Shown here in pieces: positions 8,738 to 17,148 of a stretch of DNA of 64,000 nt. The stretch is taken from NCBI GenBank assembly GCA_934661765.1, contig CAKUJT010000001.1:1-64000 (forward strand). Direction: 5' to 3'. Source of the DNA: an uncultured Senegalimassilia sp. GTDB lineage: Bacteria > Actinomycetota > Coriobacteriia > Coriobacteriales > Eggerthellaceae. The position numbers and the translations under genes are program-made. The notes under the pieces were generated by a model. The model searched no databases. It was not told the DNA's origin and saw only the letters and a program-made list of their open reading frames with translations. Each line of letters starts with the position of its first letter. Within the stretch, counting starts at the first letter, position 1.

Positions 8738-9676
8738 CTACTGTGCGACCTCGGCCAGCGCCTCGGCGATCATGTCGCGGCCCGCTTGCGTGGTGCACCA
8801 GCCGCCGCGCCATTCGAGCGCGCCCTTGCGCTCCAGGCGGCCGACGAAATAGCCGGAATAGCGACGCGGCTCCTCGAGCAGCGGGCTGTCGTTGACCAAG
8901 CGGTCCAGCTCCTTGGCCGAGCGCCCGCCGTCCTCGGTGCAAAAGTCCAGGATCTGGTGATAGATGTCCAGGTACTTGGGCTCGGCGGCCAGAAGATCGC
9001 GGATCTCGCCGGCATCGTCCTGCTCGTCGACCACCTCAAGCCCCTCGGGCGTGGCGACCCACAGCCCGGAACGCTCGTCGGTGACTTCCAGAAACTCCAA
9101 CTCGACGGTTTCCTGCCCATCGAAATACTGCTCGGACGACATGGCGCAAGGCTCGGCGTCCGCGCGGTCAGCCGTAGCACCATCAAGCCCCTCACCAGGG
9201 ACGGAACCGCAACGGTCACCGATCTCAACCGGCGCCTCGCCTTCCGCTACGGCACCGTGCGCCTCGGCGACCTCGTTCCCGTCATCGTCGAACACGGCAT
9301 AGCGGATGGCGCCCGCCTCTTCCAACAGCTCGCGGAACACCACCGGCGAATAGATGGAGAACCCGTAGCGCAGCAGCTCCTCGGTGCGCGAGTCCATCTC
9401 CTCGCCAGTCTTCGGCTGACGGCAAAAATCCACCAGCGCCAGCATCACGCGACGCTGCGCAGGCGTCTCCTTGAGCAGGTCGCGGAAACGCTCCTGCGCG
9501 GTGCGCTCGTCCACCTCCGGGGCAGCCGCAACCGCGGGAGCCGCCTCCTCGGCGGAAAGCGGCGCGCCGATTGTCACCTGGGCGGCCGCCGCAGGGTCCA
9601 CATCGCCCTCCGGCCCGTCCTCGAACGGATCGAACAGCGCATCCTCATCGAACAGATCGCGAACATCAGCTTCCAT
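8738..9676 (-). CDS. Unrecognised acidic protein of the molybdoenzyme operon
   Basis: This 312-aa protein has no signal peptide or membrane helix and is strongly acidic at the N-terminus. Two segments look alike in predicted fold. In one, residues about 60-110, RVMLALVDFCRQPKTGEEMDS leads to VVFRELLEEAGAI. In the other, at the C-terminus, YLDIYHQILDFCTEDGGRSA leads to YFVGRLERKGALEWRGGWCTT. Both read as winged-helix-like helix-turn-helix units. The start at 9676 has a very strong TAGGAGG site. Its place between the membrane anchor and the TorD-like chaperone suggests a maturation or accessory role, but I do not recognise the family. Confidence 0.7.
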   Translation of the reverse strand: MEADVRDLFDEDALFDPFEDGPEGDVDPAAAAQVTIGAPLSAEEAAPAVAAAPEVDERTAQERFRDLLKETPAQRRVMLALVDFCRQPKTGEEMDSRTEELLRYGFSIYSPVVFRELLEEAGAIRYAVFDDDGNEVAEAHGAVAEGEAPVEIGDRCGSVPGEGLDGATADRADAEPCAMSSEQYFDGQETVELEFLEVTDERSGLWVATPEGLEVVDEQDDAGEIRDLLAAEPKYLDIYHQILDFCTEDGGRSAKELDRLVNDSPLLEEPRRYSGYFVGRLERKGALEWRGGWCTTQAGRDMIAEALAEVAQ

Positions 9677-9888
9677 TGAAAACCTCCTACCTCGAAACCA
9701 TCTCCCCCATTCGCCCCTTCCATCAGGCCGCCGCCGATCGGCAGCCGCACGCAAAAGGCCGGGATGGGGTTTCCCTGCGGGCACGGGTTGCCGATGGATG
9801 AGGTAGAGGGAGCAACCCGCCCCCGCAGAAAAACCCAGGGAGCTAACTCAACTGGAAGGGGCGCGCACGGCGCCCCTTCCCCGTTCGC

Positions 9889-10785
9889 TTAGAAGTACAC
9901 GTAGAAGCTCACGCCGACGGCGTACAGCACCACGCGGAAGCAAACGCCGCCCACCAGGCTGCATACCAGGGCCGCAGCCGAAAGCGGAAGCGCCTGCTCG
10001 GCCTTCTTCATCCCGAAGAAGCCGGCAACCACGGCGACCAGCGAGCCGACCACCACGGCACCGCCCCAGAACAGGCCGGCCAGCGAGCCGACCGCCGGCG
10101 CGGCAAGCGCCGCGGAGGGATCGGGCAGGGCCGCCGTCGGGTCGGTGGTGTGGAACGAATAGCCCACATCGCCGAACGAGATGGTGGTCCAGTAGAAGCC
10201 GGCCACCAAGATCGCCAACGCGGACACGATGCCCATGACGCACGTCAGCTTCGCCAGCAGCGCGCCGACGGCCTCGTCCTCATGCAAGGCCGCCGCGAGC
10301 AGCCACGTGCCGGCCGCGCCGAGCACCAGCTCGCTTGCGTAGTAGTACAGGTACAGCGTCAGGTTCGCCCAGGCCGGACGGGCAGGCATGAAGTAGGAAT
10401 GGGCGCACACGAAGCCCATGATCACGCCGACCACCACGGCCAGGATGCCGTACCACTTGGGCAGCACGCGCTCGCCGTCCTCAGCTTTGCGCAGCACGCC
10501 GAACAGCACCGCCAGCACCACCACGGTCACCACGATGCCGATGAGCTCTTGCGTGATGCCGCTGGTCAAATGCCCGAATCCGTTGAAGATGCGCTCCCAG
10601 TGGTGCAGGTGCAGGAAGCTCGAGAAGCCACCCACGGCCAAGACCACCAGCTCGGCGGCCAGCATCGCCGTATGGAACTTCTTCGTCCCCGCCCCGCGCA
10701 GGGCGCAAACGCCCTGGAAGAGCAGCATGCCGGACGACAGGCATAGGAACAGCGTGAAGAACACCAGGGGATATTGGACTTCCAT
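9889..10785 (-). CDS. DmsC-like membrane anchor subunit
   Basis: This 298-aa protein has about eight hydrophobic helices and matches the DmsC type of anchor, which binds menaquinol and holds the catalytic and ferredoxin subunits at the membrane. The N-terminus (PLVFFTLFLCLSSGMLLFQG) and the His-bearing segment FLHLHHWERIFNGF in the second loop resemble DmsC. It lies 3 nt downstream of the ferredoxin gene, so the two are coupled. The C-terminal half contains a long non-helical Ala/Pro loop around PTAALPDPSAALAAP. Electron flow would be menaquinol to this subunit to the four-cluster protein to molybdenum. Confidence 0.85.
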   Translation of the reverse strand: MEVQYPLVFFTLFLCLSSGMLLFQGVCALRGAGTKKFHTAMLAAELVVLAVGGFSSFLHLHHWERIFNGFGHLTSGITQELIGIVVTVVVLAVLFGVLRKAEDGERVLPKWYGILAVVVGVIMGFVCAHSYFMPARPAWANLTLYLYYYASELVLGAAGTWLLAAALHEDEAVGALLAKLTCVMGIVSALAILVAGFYWTTISFGDVGYSFHTTDPTAALPDPSAALAAPAVGSLAGLFWGGAVVVGSLVAVVAGFFGMKKAEQALPLSAAALVCSLVGGVCFRVVLYAVGVSFYVYF

Positions 10786-10788
10786 GAT

Positions 10789-11415
10789 CTACCTCCACAC
10801 TCTGTTACGAAGGATGAACCGGTCGGAGGGGTGGTTGCCGCTGTCGGGCAGGCTGTGCACATCGGCGTCCGTGAAGGGCTTGATGTAGTCCTCGTCCGTC
10901 AAGCGCAGAGGCTCGCCGTTGGCATCGAGCGACCCCCTGAAGTCATCCCAGCCTTTATCCATGTCGCCGAACCAGCGCGCACGACCGCCGCAGCTGACCA
11001 CGCATGCGGGCAGCTCGCCTTCCTGCGTCTTCTGGTAGCAGCGCGTGCATTTCTCCACCACGCCCTGCTCCTCGTTGAGGTAGCGCACGCCGTACGGGCA
11101 CGCCATCACGCAGAACTGGCAGCCGATGCACTTGTCCTTGTCGACCTGGATCGTGCCGTTTTCCGTCTTGTGGCTGGCGCCGGTGGGGCACACTTCCACG
11201 CAACTGGGGTTTTTGCAGTGCTGGCACGAGACCGGCAGGTAGTACATCTCCACGTCCGGATATTCGGCACCCTCGAACTTGGGGTTCGGGCCCACGCGCA
11301 AGATCTTGATCCAGAAGTTGCCGATGGGCACATCGTTTGCCTCCTTGCACGCAACCATGCAGTTCAGGCAGGAGACGCACCGGTTTAAATCGGTGACTAT
11401 CGTATATTGCGTCAT
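10789..11415 (-). CDS. DmsB-like four-cluster ferredoxin subunit
   Basis: This 208-aa protein has the four-cluster layout of DmsB/NrfC-type electron transfer subunits. The motifs are CVSCLNCMVAC, CQHCKNPSCVEVCP, CIGCQFCVMACP, and CTRCYQKTQEGELPACVVSC. It lacks its own export signal, as usual for proteins that ride through the Tat system with the catalytic subunit. The length is standard. It is 19 nt downstream of the catalytic subunit gene and 3 nt upstream of the anchor gene. It should relay electrons from the anchor to the molybdenum site. Confidence 0.92.
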   Translation of the reverse strand: MTQYTIVTDLNRCVSCLNCMVACKEANDVPIGNFWIKILRVGPNPKFEGAEYPDVEMYYLPVSCQHCKNPSCVEVCPTGASHKTENGTIQVDKDKCIGCQFCVMACPYGVRYLNEEQGVVEKCTRCYQKTQEGELPACVVSCGGRARWFGDMDKGWDDFRGSLDANGEPLRLTDEDYIKPFTDADVHSLPDSGNHPSDRFILRNRVWR

Positions 11416-11434
11416 GACCGCTCCTTATCCGTCG

Positions 11435-14400
11435 CTACACGACTTCGTACTCGTAGGTGGGCAGCCATTCCTTCAAACGAGGATCGGTTGCGGTATGGAT
11501 GATCTCGGTGCCGTCGTCGTCGCACGGGCACGGGTTGCCGAACGGGCTGTTCTCCGGCGTGGCCTTGTACACCTTCACCAGGTAGGCGCGGCAGTTGCAC
11601 GTGCCGCAGATCGGGTCCTGGCTCTCGTGGTCCATGTTCACCAGCACGTTGACGTTGGACAGGTCCCAACCATGCTTCGGCGCCGAAAGCTCGGGGTACC
11701 ACCACTGGTGGTCGCACTCGATGGTGCCGGGGCGGATGCCGTAGAACAGGTCGGCGCACTCGCGGATCTTGCCGCGCTTGCTCTCGATCCAGCACCAGTC
11801 GCCCTGCTCGATGCCAAGCTCGGCGGCCGTGTCGGGATGGATCTGGAAGCTCGGGCACGGGGTGAGCTCGCGCAGCCACGGCTGCTGACGGCCCTCGTTG
11901 TGGAAATACAGCGGGTTGCGGCGGCCCGACGTCAGGATAATCGGGTACTCCTTGTACAGCTCGGGAGCGCTGAACGGGCTTTCCACCGGCTCGCGGTAAC
12001 CCGGGATGCCGTTGTAGCTGCCCGGCGCCTCCTGCCATTTGGTGTTCTTGCCGTGATAGCTCTCGAGCAGCGTGGACAGCAGCTCGAACTTGCCGGTGGG
12101 GGTGTTGAACCCGGGCACGAACGGCGCGTTCTGATCCTGCGGGTCGCGCGGGCGGAAATGACCCCACTGGAAGCGGTAGTAGTAACCGAAGGGGCTGATC
12201 TCCTTGAGGTTCCACTGGCTGTGCTCCTGGTACTGGGCCACGTAGTCGTCCCAGTCCTTCACGTGCAGCTGCGTCCCGTCGGGCGCGGGCACGGAGATGG
12301 GGAACGGCAGGTCGGGGTTCATGGGGAGCACCGACATGTCCAGCATGTCCTTCTCCGTCGGCCACGGCTTCATCCACTTGTCGGGCCACACGGGCAGCGG
12401 CTTGTTCTGCGTGGGCCAGTACTCGTAGCCCATCTCCTTGGACAGCTCGCCGCAGATGTCCGCGGAGTCCCAGCTGGCCTCGCCCTGGCGCTTGACGCAC
12501 TGCACCTGTGCACCGATGGCGCCCTCGCCGCCCTGCGTGTAGCGCAGGACGCTGACCTCCAGGAAGTGCGCGGCGGGAAGCACCACGTCAGCAAGCTCGA
12601 TGGTGGGGCTGTGCCACAGCTCCCAGCCGCCGTAGAAGTCCAGGCTCTCGAAGGCCTGCCAGTTCTGCCAGGCGTTGCCGGAATTGAAGTGCTGGCCGGA
12701 GTTCGAAAGCATGCCGCGGATCGGGTACGGGTCGTCGTACAGGATAGCCTCGGCCGCGCTGATCGGGTCGTGATACAGCGCCGCGCCGCCGACCATCTGG
12801 AACCACGGCGTGAGCGGGAAGCGATCGCCGCCGACGACCTTGGCCTGCTCGATGGGGTCGAGGGTGTTGTTCGCCCACGGGATGTGGTACTGGAAGAACG
12901 TGTCCATGGTGAAGAACATGTTCTCGCAGCCGCGCTGGCCGCCAGGGCTGTCGATGTTGTTCATGAGTGCCGAGAGCATCAGCGGCAGCATGGATGTCTG
13001 GATGGAGTTGCCCGCATGCTCGAGCGGCAGGTTGAACACGATGCCGCCCTTGCCGGGCTCCTCGCAGTACGCCTCGGCCGCGGCCACGATCTTCTCGGGC
13101 GCCACGCCGGTGATCTCGGAGGTGTGGTTCTCATCCCACGGCTTCAGATGGCGCTTGAACATCTCCCAGACGGGCTCGGCCTTGACCTTGCGGCCGTCCT
13201 TGAGCTCCACCTCGAAGCTGCCCTCGAGCGCCGGGTCGATGTCGACCGGGAAGCCCGGGTCCTTTGCCAGGATGCCGCCCTTGTACTCCACGCAATCCTT
13301 GTCGCGGTCGGGGTACTGGTACTCGGTCTGGCCCTGCCACAGGCACTTCTTCGTGTCGAAGAACTGCAGCGAGTTCGACTTGGTGTCCCAATAGGCCATC
13401 TTGCGGACGTCGCCGCCCTCGACCAGGTCGGACTCCTTCAGGATGCGCGTGCGCACGTTGAGCGGGTAGCCGCCCATCTCCTGCTTGCCCTCCGGGTCTC
13501 CCCAGCCGGCCCAGGTCCAGCCGCTCGGCTCGATGTCCTCGCAGTACAAAAACGGCGCGTTGGTCCACTTCTTCACGAACATCATGTCCGGATGGCAGTT
13601 GGAGTTGAACACGCACTGATGCAGCAGGCCCAGTGCGATGGCGTCGTCGGTGCCGGGGCGCAGGTCAAGCCAGATGTCGGCTTCCTTGCCCAGGTTCTGC
13701 ATACGCGGGCCGACGCAGATGGTGGTCTCGGCCTTCACGTGCTCGTCGACCGTTACGCGGCAGGAGTTGTCGTAGTTGGAGACCTCCTGGTTGGTGCCCC
13801 ACTGGAAGTTGACCTTCTGACCGTCGATCAAGTTGCACCAGTGAGCGCCCGGGAAGCAGATCATGGCCGCCGCGGACAGACGCGGGCCCTTGCAGATGAC
13901 GCCTGCGGGGCTGCCGGTGTTGGCCGTCTGCAGCAGATAGGTCGGGTACGCCTCGGTGGCGTACGTGGTGATGCGGCCCGTGCCGTGCAACGTCTTGATG
14001 GCGTGCTGGCCGTACTTCTCGATGACGCTGTTCAAGCCGTCGGCCATGTACTTGATGGCCTCATCGTGGCTGACGCGGCGCCATTTGGGGTCCTGCCCCT
14101 TCGGCGTGGTGCGGATAAGCGGATAGCGGATGCGGTCCGGATGATACAGCGCCTGCACCGCAGCGCGCCCCTTCACGCACAGATTGCCACGGCTTGCCAC
14201 CGCTCGATGATCGCCCTCGATATGCACGACGCGGCCGTTTCGCACGGTCACCAAGTTGCCGCATTCCATCTTGCCGCAACCACGGCAGGTGGAATGGATG
14301 ACCTTCACGTCATCGGCAGCGTCTGCATACGCGGGATTCGAACTTTCGAGCAGCGTGCTAGCCGCTTCACTCGCAACAAGCGTCGCACCGGCCGTTGCCG

Positions 14401-14446
14401 CCGCGATCTTGAAGAACGAGCGCCTTGTCAAGCTTGAGCCAAGCAT
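11435..14446 (-). CDS. Tat-exported molybdopterin oxidoreductase, catalytic subunit
   Basis: This 1003-aa protein is a DMSO reductase superfamily enzyme using bis-MGD molybdenum and one 4Fe-4S cluster. The Tat signal is LTRRSFFKIAAATAG. The cluster ligands are Cys54, Cys57, Cys62 and Cys90. The segment GVICKGPR (Cys185) falls where Pelobacter acetylene hydratase has its molybdenum-ligand Cys (recalled motif MCIGNT), so Cys185 is the likely metal ligand. The C-terminus carries an extra CGTCNCRAY motif. Length and this architecture fit the large group of Eggerthellaceae molybdoenzymes that includes the catechol dehydroxylases, but the substrate cannot be assigned. AAGGGG precedes the start. The anchor, ferredoxin, chaperone and NapGH-like genes all follow on the same strand. 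Confidence 0.9.
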   Translation of the reverse strand: MLGSSLTRRSFFKIAAATAGATLVASEAASTLLESSNPAYADAADDVKVIHSTCRGCGKMECGNLVTVRNGRVVHIEGDHRAVASRGNLCVKGRAAVQALYHPDRIRYPLIRTTPKGQDPKWRRVSHDEAIKYMADGLNSVIEKYGQHAIKTLHGTGRITTYATEAYPTYLLQTANTGSPAGVICKGPRLSAAAMICFPGAHWCNLIDGQKVNFQWGTNQEVSNYDNSCRVTVDEHVKAETTICVGPRMQNLGKEADIWLDLRPGTDDAIALGLLHQCVFNSNCHPDMMFVKKWTNAPFLYCEDIEPSGWTWAGWGDPEGKQEMGGYPLNVRTRILKESDLVEGGDVRKMAYWDTKSNSLQFFDTKKCLWQGQTEYQYPDRDKDCVEYKGGILAKDPGFPVDIDPALEGSFEVELKDGRKVKAEPVWEMFKRHLKPWDENHTSEITGVAPEKIVAAAEAYCEEPGKGGIVFNLPLEHAGNSIQTSMLPLMLSALMNNIDSPGGQRGCENMFFTMDTFFQYHIPWANNTLDPIEQAKVVGGDRFPLTPWFQMVGGAALYHDPISAAEAILYDDPYPIRGMLSNSGQHFNSGNAWQNWQAFESLDFYGGWELWHSPTIELADVVLPAAHFLEVSVLRYTQGGEGAIGAQVQCVKRQGEASWDSADICGELSKEMGYEYWPTQNKPLPVWPDKWMKPWPTEKDMLDMSVLPMNPDLPFPISVPAPDGTQLHVKDWDDYVAQYQEHSQWNLKEISPFGYYYRFQWGHFRPRDPQDQNAPFVPGFNTPTGKFELLSTLLESYHGKNTKWQEAPGSYNGIPGYREPVESPFSAPELYKEYPIILTSGRRNPLYFHNEGRQQPWLRELTPCPSFQIHPDTAAELGIEQGDWCWIESKRGKIRECADLFYGIRPGTIECDHQWWYPELSAPKHGWDLSNVNVLVNMDHESQDPICGTCNCRAYLVKVYKATPENSPFGNPCPCDDDGTEIIHTATDPRLKEWLPTYEYEVV

Positions 14447-14865
14447 GCACGTCCCCTTTCATCTCGTCCTTGTTCGTGCTGCGTCCTTTTTGCGCGCCGC
14501 GGAAATAGGTCCCGCGACGGCGCCGCGCCCGATGCCGCGCGTTTTCGCGAACGGCTGCGCTCGAGCGCTTCCCCGCTTTGCACGCTACGCCGGCCGGGGA
14601 AGGCCGGGCAATCGCACGAATTCATCGATTTTCGGCGGAACACGCGCCGAGGCGCCCTTCCGGACGCCTCGGTGAAAAGATATGAGATGATGTTTTGCCT
14701 GATGGGAGGCTTGTTGTGGGCGGCTTGCAGCCGATTCGCGCGCGAGCCGCACGCGAGTGCCGCGCCGGGGTCCGCCCCGAAACGGGCGGGCGCCGAGGCG
14801 CGTGCAGGGGCCGCTGCAGAAGCCACCGAAAAGGCGCCGAAGGGGCTGCCGCGAGGGCGCTGCCG
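14447..14865. other. Upstream region of the molybdoenzyme operon
   Basis: This 419-nt region lies between the end of the helicase gene and the start of the molybdoenzyme operon, both on the minus strand. It must hold the operon promoter. The only AT-rich stretch is near 14670-14700, a reasonable place for it, but I cannot define -35/-10 boxes or an operator. No supported coding sequence. Confidence 0.4.
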
Positions 14866-16902
14866 CTAGCGCTCCAGAGCCGTTTCCAGCACCGGGGCCT
14901 CGGGGCCCAGCTCAAGGGCGAAGCGGCTGGGGGCCAGGCGCGCCCAAGCCTCGCCGTGCTCGTCGCGGATGCGGTGCACCTGCATGCCCGAGCGCAACGC
15001 GGTCTCGGCGCGGTCCTTCTGGAACGTCGACACGATGAGCGTGCGGCGGGCGCAACCCATGGCCAGGTACCACGCGCGGCGATCGGCCTCGGAGATCTGG
15101 AGCTGACGGTCCTCGTCGTTCTCCACGTCGAACGCGCCGACGCCCGGATAGAAGCCGTCGACGGCGCCGGCGATGATGACGGTGTCGAACTCAAGCCCCA
15201 CCAGCATGGACGGCAGCGCGATGCGCACCGCGTCGGTGTCGGCGAAACGACGCTCGAGGCGCCCGCGGGCGCGCGCCAACAGCTCGGCGGCGTCCTCGGT
15301 GCCCGACAGCGGGGCGAGCAGCTCCTCGAACGACGGCGGCAGCGTGTCGCACCCCAGCTGCTTGCAGACCGCCAGCAGCGCGAACCCGCGCTTGCCGCGC
15401 ACGGGCGCCAGCAGCGCCTGCGCCTCGCGCCAGCGGGCGGCCAGCACGTCGGCGCCGACGAAGGGCGGCTCGGCGAAATCGGACAGCCCGCCGAGCGCCT
15501 CGACCACGCCCATGCCGGTCTGCTCGGCGAAATCCTCCAGGCGGCACCAGTGGTTCGAGTGCGTCAGGTAGTCGCCGAAGCCGCACCAGCTGCGCCACGC
15601 CACGGCGTCGTCGGGGTCGGCGACAAGCGTGAGCAGGGTGTATGCGCGCAGATCGGCGCAGCGACGCTCATCGCGCGGATCGCCCTTGAGCGCGTGGTAG
15701 CCGACCAGCTGATCGGAGGGCATGCCGTTGACCTCGAGCACCTTGGCGATGGAACGCCCCCACAGCGCGTTGGGAACCACCACGGCCACATCGCGCGGAT
15801 GCAGCGGGGCGGCGGGCATGGCATCGAGGCCGGCCGCCGGAGCGGGCGCGGCCGTGCCCGCGAAGGCGTGCTTCAGGTAGCGTGCGATGCCCTTGAACTC
15901 GGCGTTCGGGTCGACCCACTGGACGAAGCGCACGTCGCCGGGCAGGTCGCCGGGCACGGCGGAGCCTGCCGGGTCCGGCGAGCCCGCCGTCCCGTTCGCT
16001 TCGCCACCTTCGCCGCCTTCGCCGACCGACACCAGGGTGCGCTCGTCCATGTCGCCCGCCTGGGCAAGCCCGTTGCCCACGGCCGCGATGCGCGCAGGGC
16101 AGCGCAAGCTCTCGGTCAGCACGATGGCCTCGACCCCGTCATGAGTGTTCGCGAACTCGGCCAGGCCCTCCGGATACGGGTACGGGTCGGGCGTGACCAC
16201 CTGCTCGTTCACGTTTCCGCACACCATAAGGCCCTCGCGCGCGATCAGGTCGAGCGCCAGCTGCGTGGCGCGCGCATAGTCCTGGTAATCGTCGGCGAGC
16301 ACATGGGCGCGGCGGCACCACGCGGGCGCATCGGGAGCGTCGCGCAGGAACTTCACCGTCAGATTCCCCAGCTCAGCGGGCAGCATGGCGTTGCGCAGGC
16401 GCAGGTGGCGCATGATGGAATCGTGGACCAGGTGCTCGTCGTCCTCCACCAAAAAGCCCTCGCGCTCGTCGCCCAGCTCGGTCCACTGGCGGAAGAAGAA
16501 CTTCAGCATCTCGCGCAGGCGCTTGGTCTTCAGGCCGCACGTCTTCATGTCCTCCATGAGGATGCGCTCCTCGAAATCGGCCAGCAGGCGCGGATTGCGC
16601 CCAGTGAACGCGCGCGCCTCGGGACAGGACAACACCTGCTCGAAGAGCTGCATCGGCGTGCACACCTGCACCTCGGCCGCGCCCGGCGCGCCGCACGCCG
16701 CCACGCGAGAGCGCAACGCGTCGGCGGCGCTGCGCGTTGCCGTCAGCACCAGCAGCTCGGAGGGCTGCGTTCCCGACTGCAGCAGATGCGCCGCACGCTG
16801 CACGATCGCCTGGGATTTGCCCGTTCCCGGGCCCCCGATCACCTGAATCGCGCGCGACGAGCTCAGGGCGGCGCGCGCAACGCCCTCATTCGGTTTCGCC
16901 AT
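14866..16902 (-). CDS. UvrD/PcrA-like DNA helicase
   Basis: This 678-aa protein is a superfamily 1 helicase-like ATPase. Walker A is GGPGTGKS at residues 23-30. Later come LTATRSAADALRSRV (motif Ia), ADDYQDYA (the motif II position, usually DExQD), LTESLRC (motif IV region) and PSMLVGLEFDTVIIAGAVDGFYPG near the end (motifs V/VI region). It acts on DNA in the cytoplasm, most likely in repair. I set the start at 16902, where AAGGAGG precedes the ATG at ideal distance; the frame is open to 17118. The DDYQD form and a Gly/Glu/Pro-rich insert near residue 295 are slightly unusual. It stands alone between two operons. Confidence 0.85.
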   Translation of the reverse strand: MAKPNEGVARAALSSSRAIQVIGGPGTGKSQAIVQRAAHLLQSGTQPSELLVLTATRSAADALRSRVAACGAPGAAEVQVCTPMQLFEQVLSCPEARAFTGRNPRLLADFEERILMEDMKTCGLKTKRLREMLKFFFRQWTELGDEREGFLVEDDEHLVHDSIMRHLRLRNAMLPAELGNLTVKFLRDAPDAPAWCRRAHVLADDYQDYARATQLALDLIAREGLMVCGNVNEQVVTPDPYPYPEGLAEFANTHDGVEAIVLTESLRCPARIAAVGNGLAQAGDMDERTLVSVGEGGEGGEANGTAGSPDPAGSAVPGDLPGDVRFVQWVDPNAEFKGIARYLKHAFAGTAAPAPAAGLDAMPAAPLHPRDVAVVVPNALWGRSIAKVLEVNGMPSDQLVGYHALKGDPRDERRCADLRAYTLLTLVADPDDAVAWRSWCGFGDYLTHSNHWCRLEDFAEQTGMGVVEALGGLSDFAEPPFVGADVLAARWREAQALLAPVRGKRGFALLAVCKQLGCDTLPPSFEELLAPLSGTEDAAELLARARGRLERRFADTDAVRIALPSMLVGLEFDTVIIAGAVDGFYPGVGAFDVENDEDRQLQISEADRRAWYLAMGCARRTLIVSTFQKDRAETALRSGMQVHRIRDEHGEAWARLAPSRFALELGPEAPVLETALER

Positions 16903-16956
16903 GGCAAAACCCTCCTTATCAAGATGTGAAGCAGATAGAATCCTTCGGCCCGCAAC

Positions 16957-16983
16957 GTGAACAGGGGACGGAGGTGTGTTCAC
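16957..16983 (+). repeat. Dispersed repeat beginning GTGAACAGGGGACGGAGG, copy 1
   Basis: A 27-nt sequence starting GTGAACAGGGGACGGAGG and ending GTGTTCAC has terminal inverted complementarity (GTGAAC/GTTCAC). A second copy, 24 of 25 bases identical, lies at 31817-31841. Both copies are intergenic. It looks like a dispersed palindromic repeat; function unknown. Confidence 0.6.
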
Positions 16984-17148
16984 GAGCACGGCGTGCCCGC
17001 CGCCTCCGCGGCATACCGGCAGCTTGCGGACCAAAGACGAGACAGCAGGTCGAGCGCCCGCGCAGCCCCTTCTCGCCGCAGACGCCTTCCCGACAAGCAG
17101 CGCAATCCCCCCCGCCATCGGCGCATCGACGTGCGAGACGCTGAAAAG

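Noticed and set aside
11279..14437. A 1052-codon open frame on the plus strand opposite the molybdoenzyme gene
   Set aside because: It is the antisense shadow of a high-GC gene; its translation is low in complexity (Val/Leu/Arg/His-rich), matches nothing and has no ribosome binding site.
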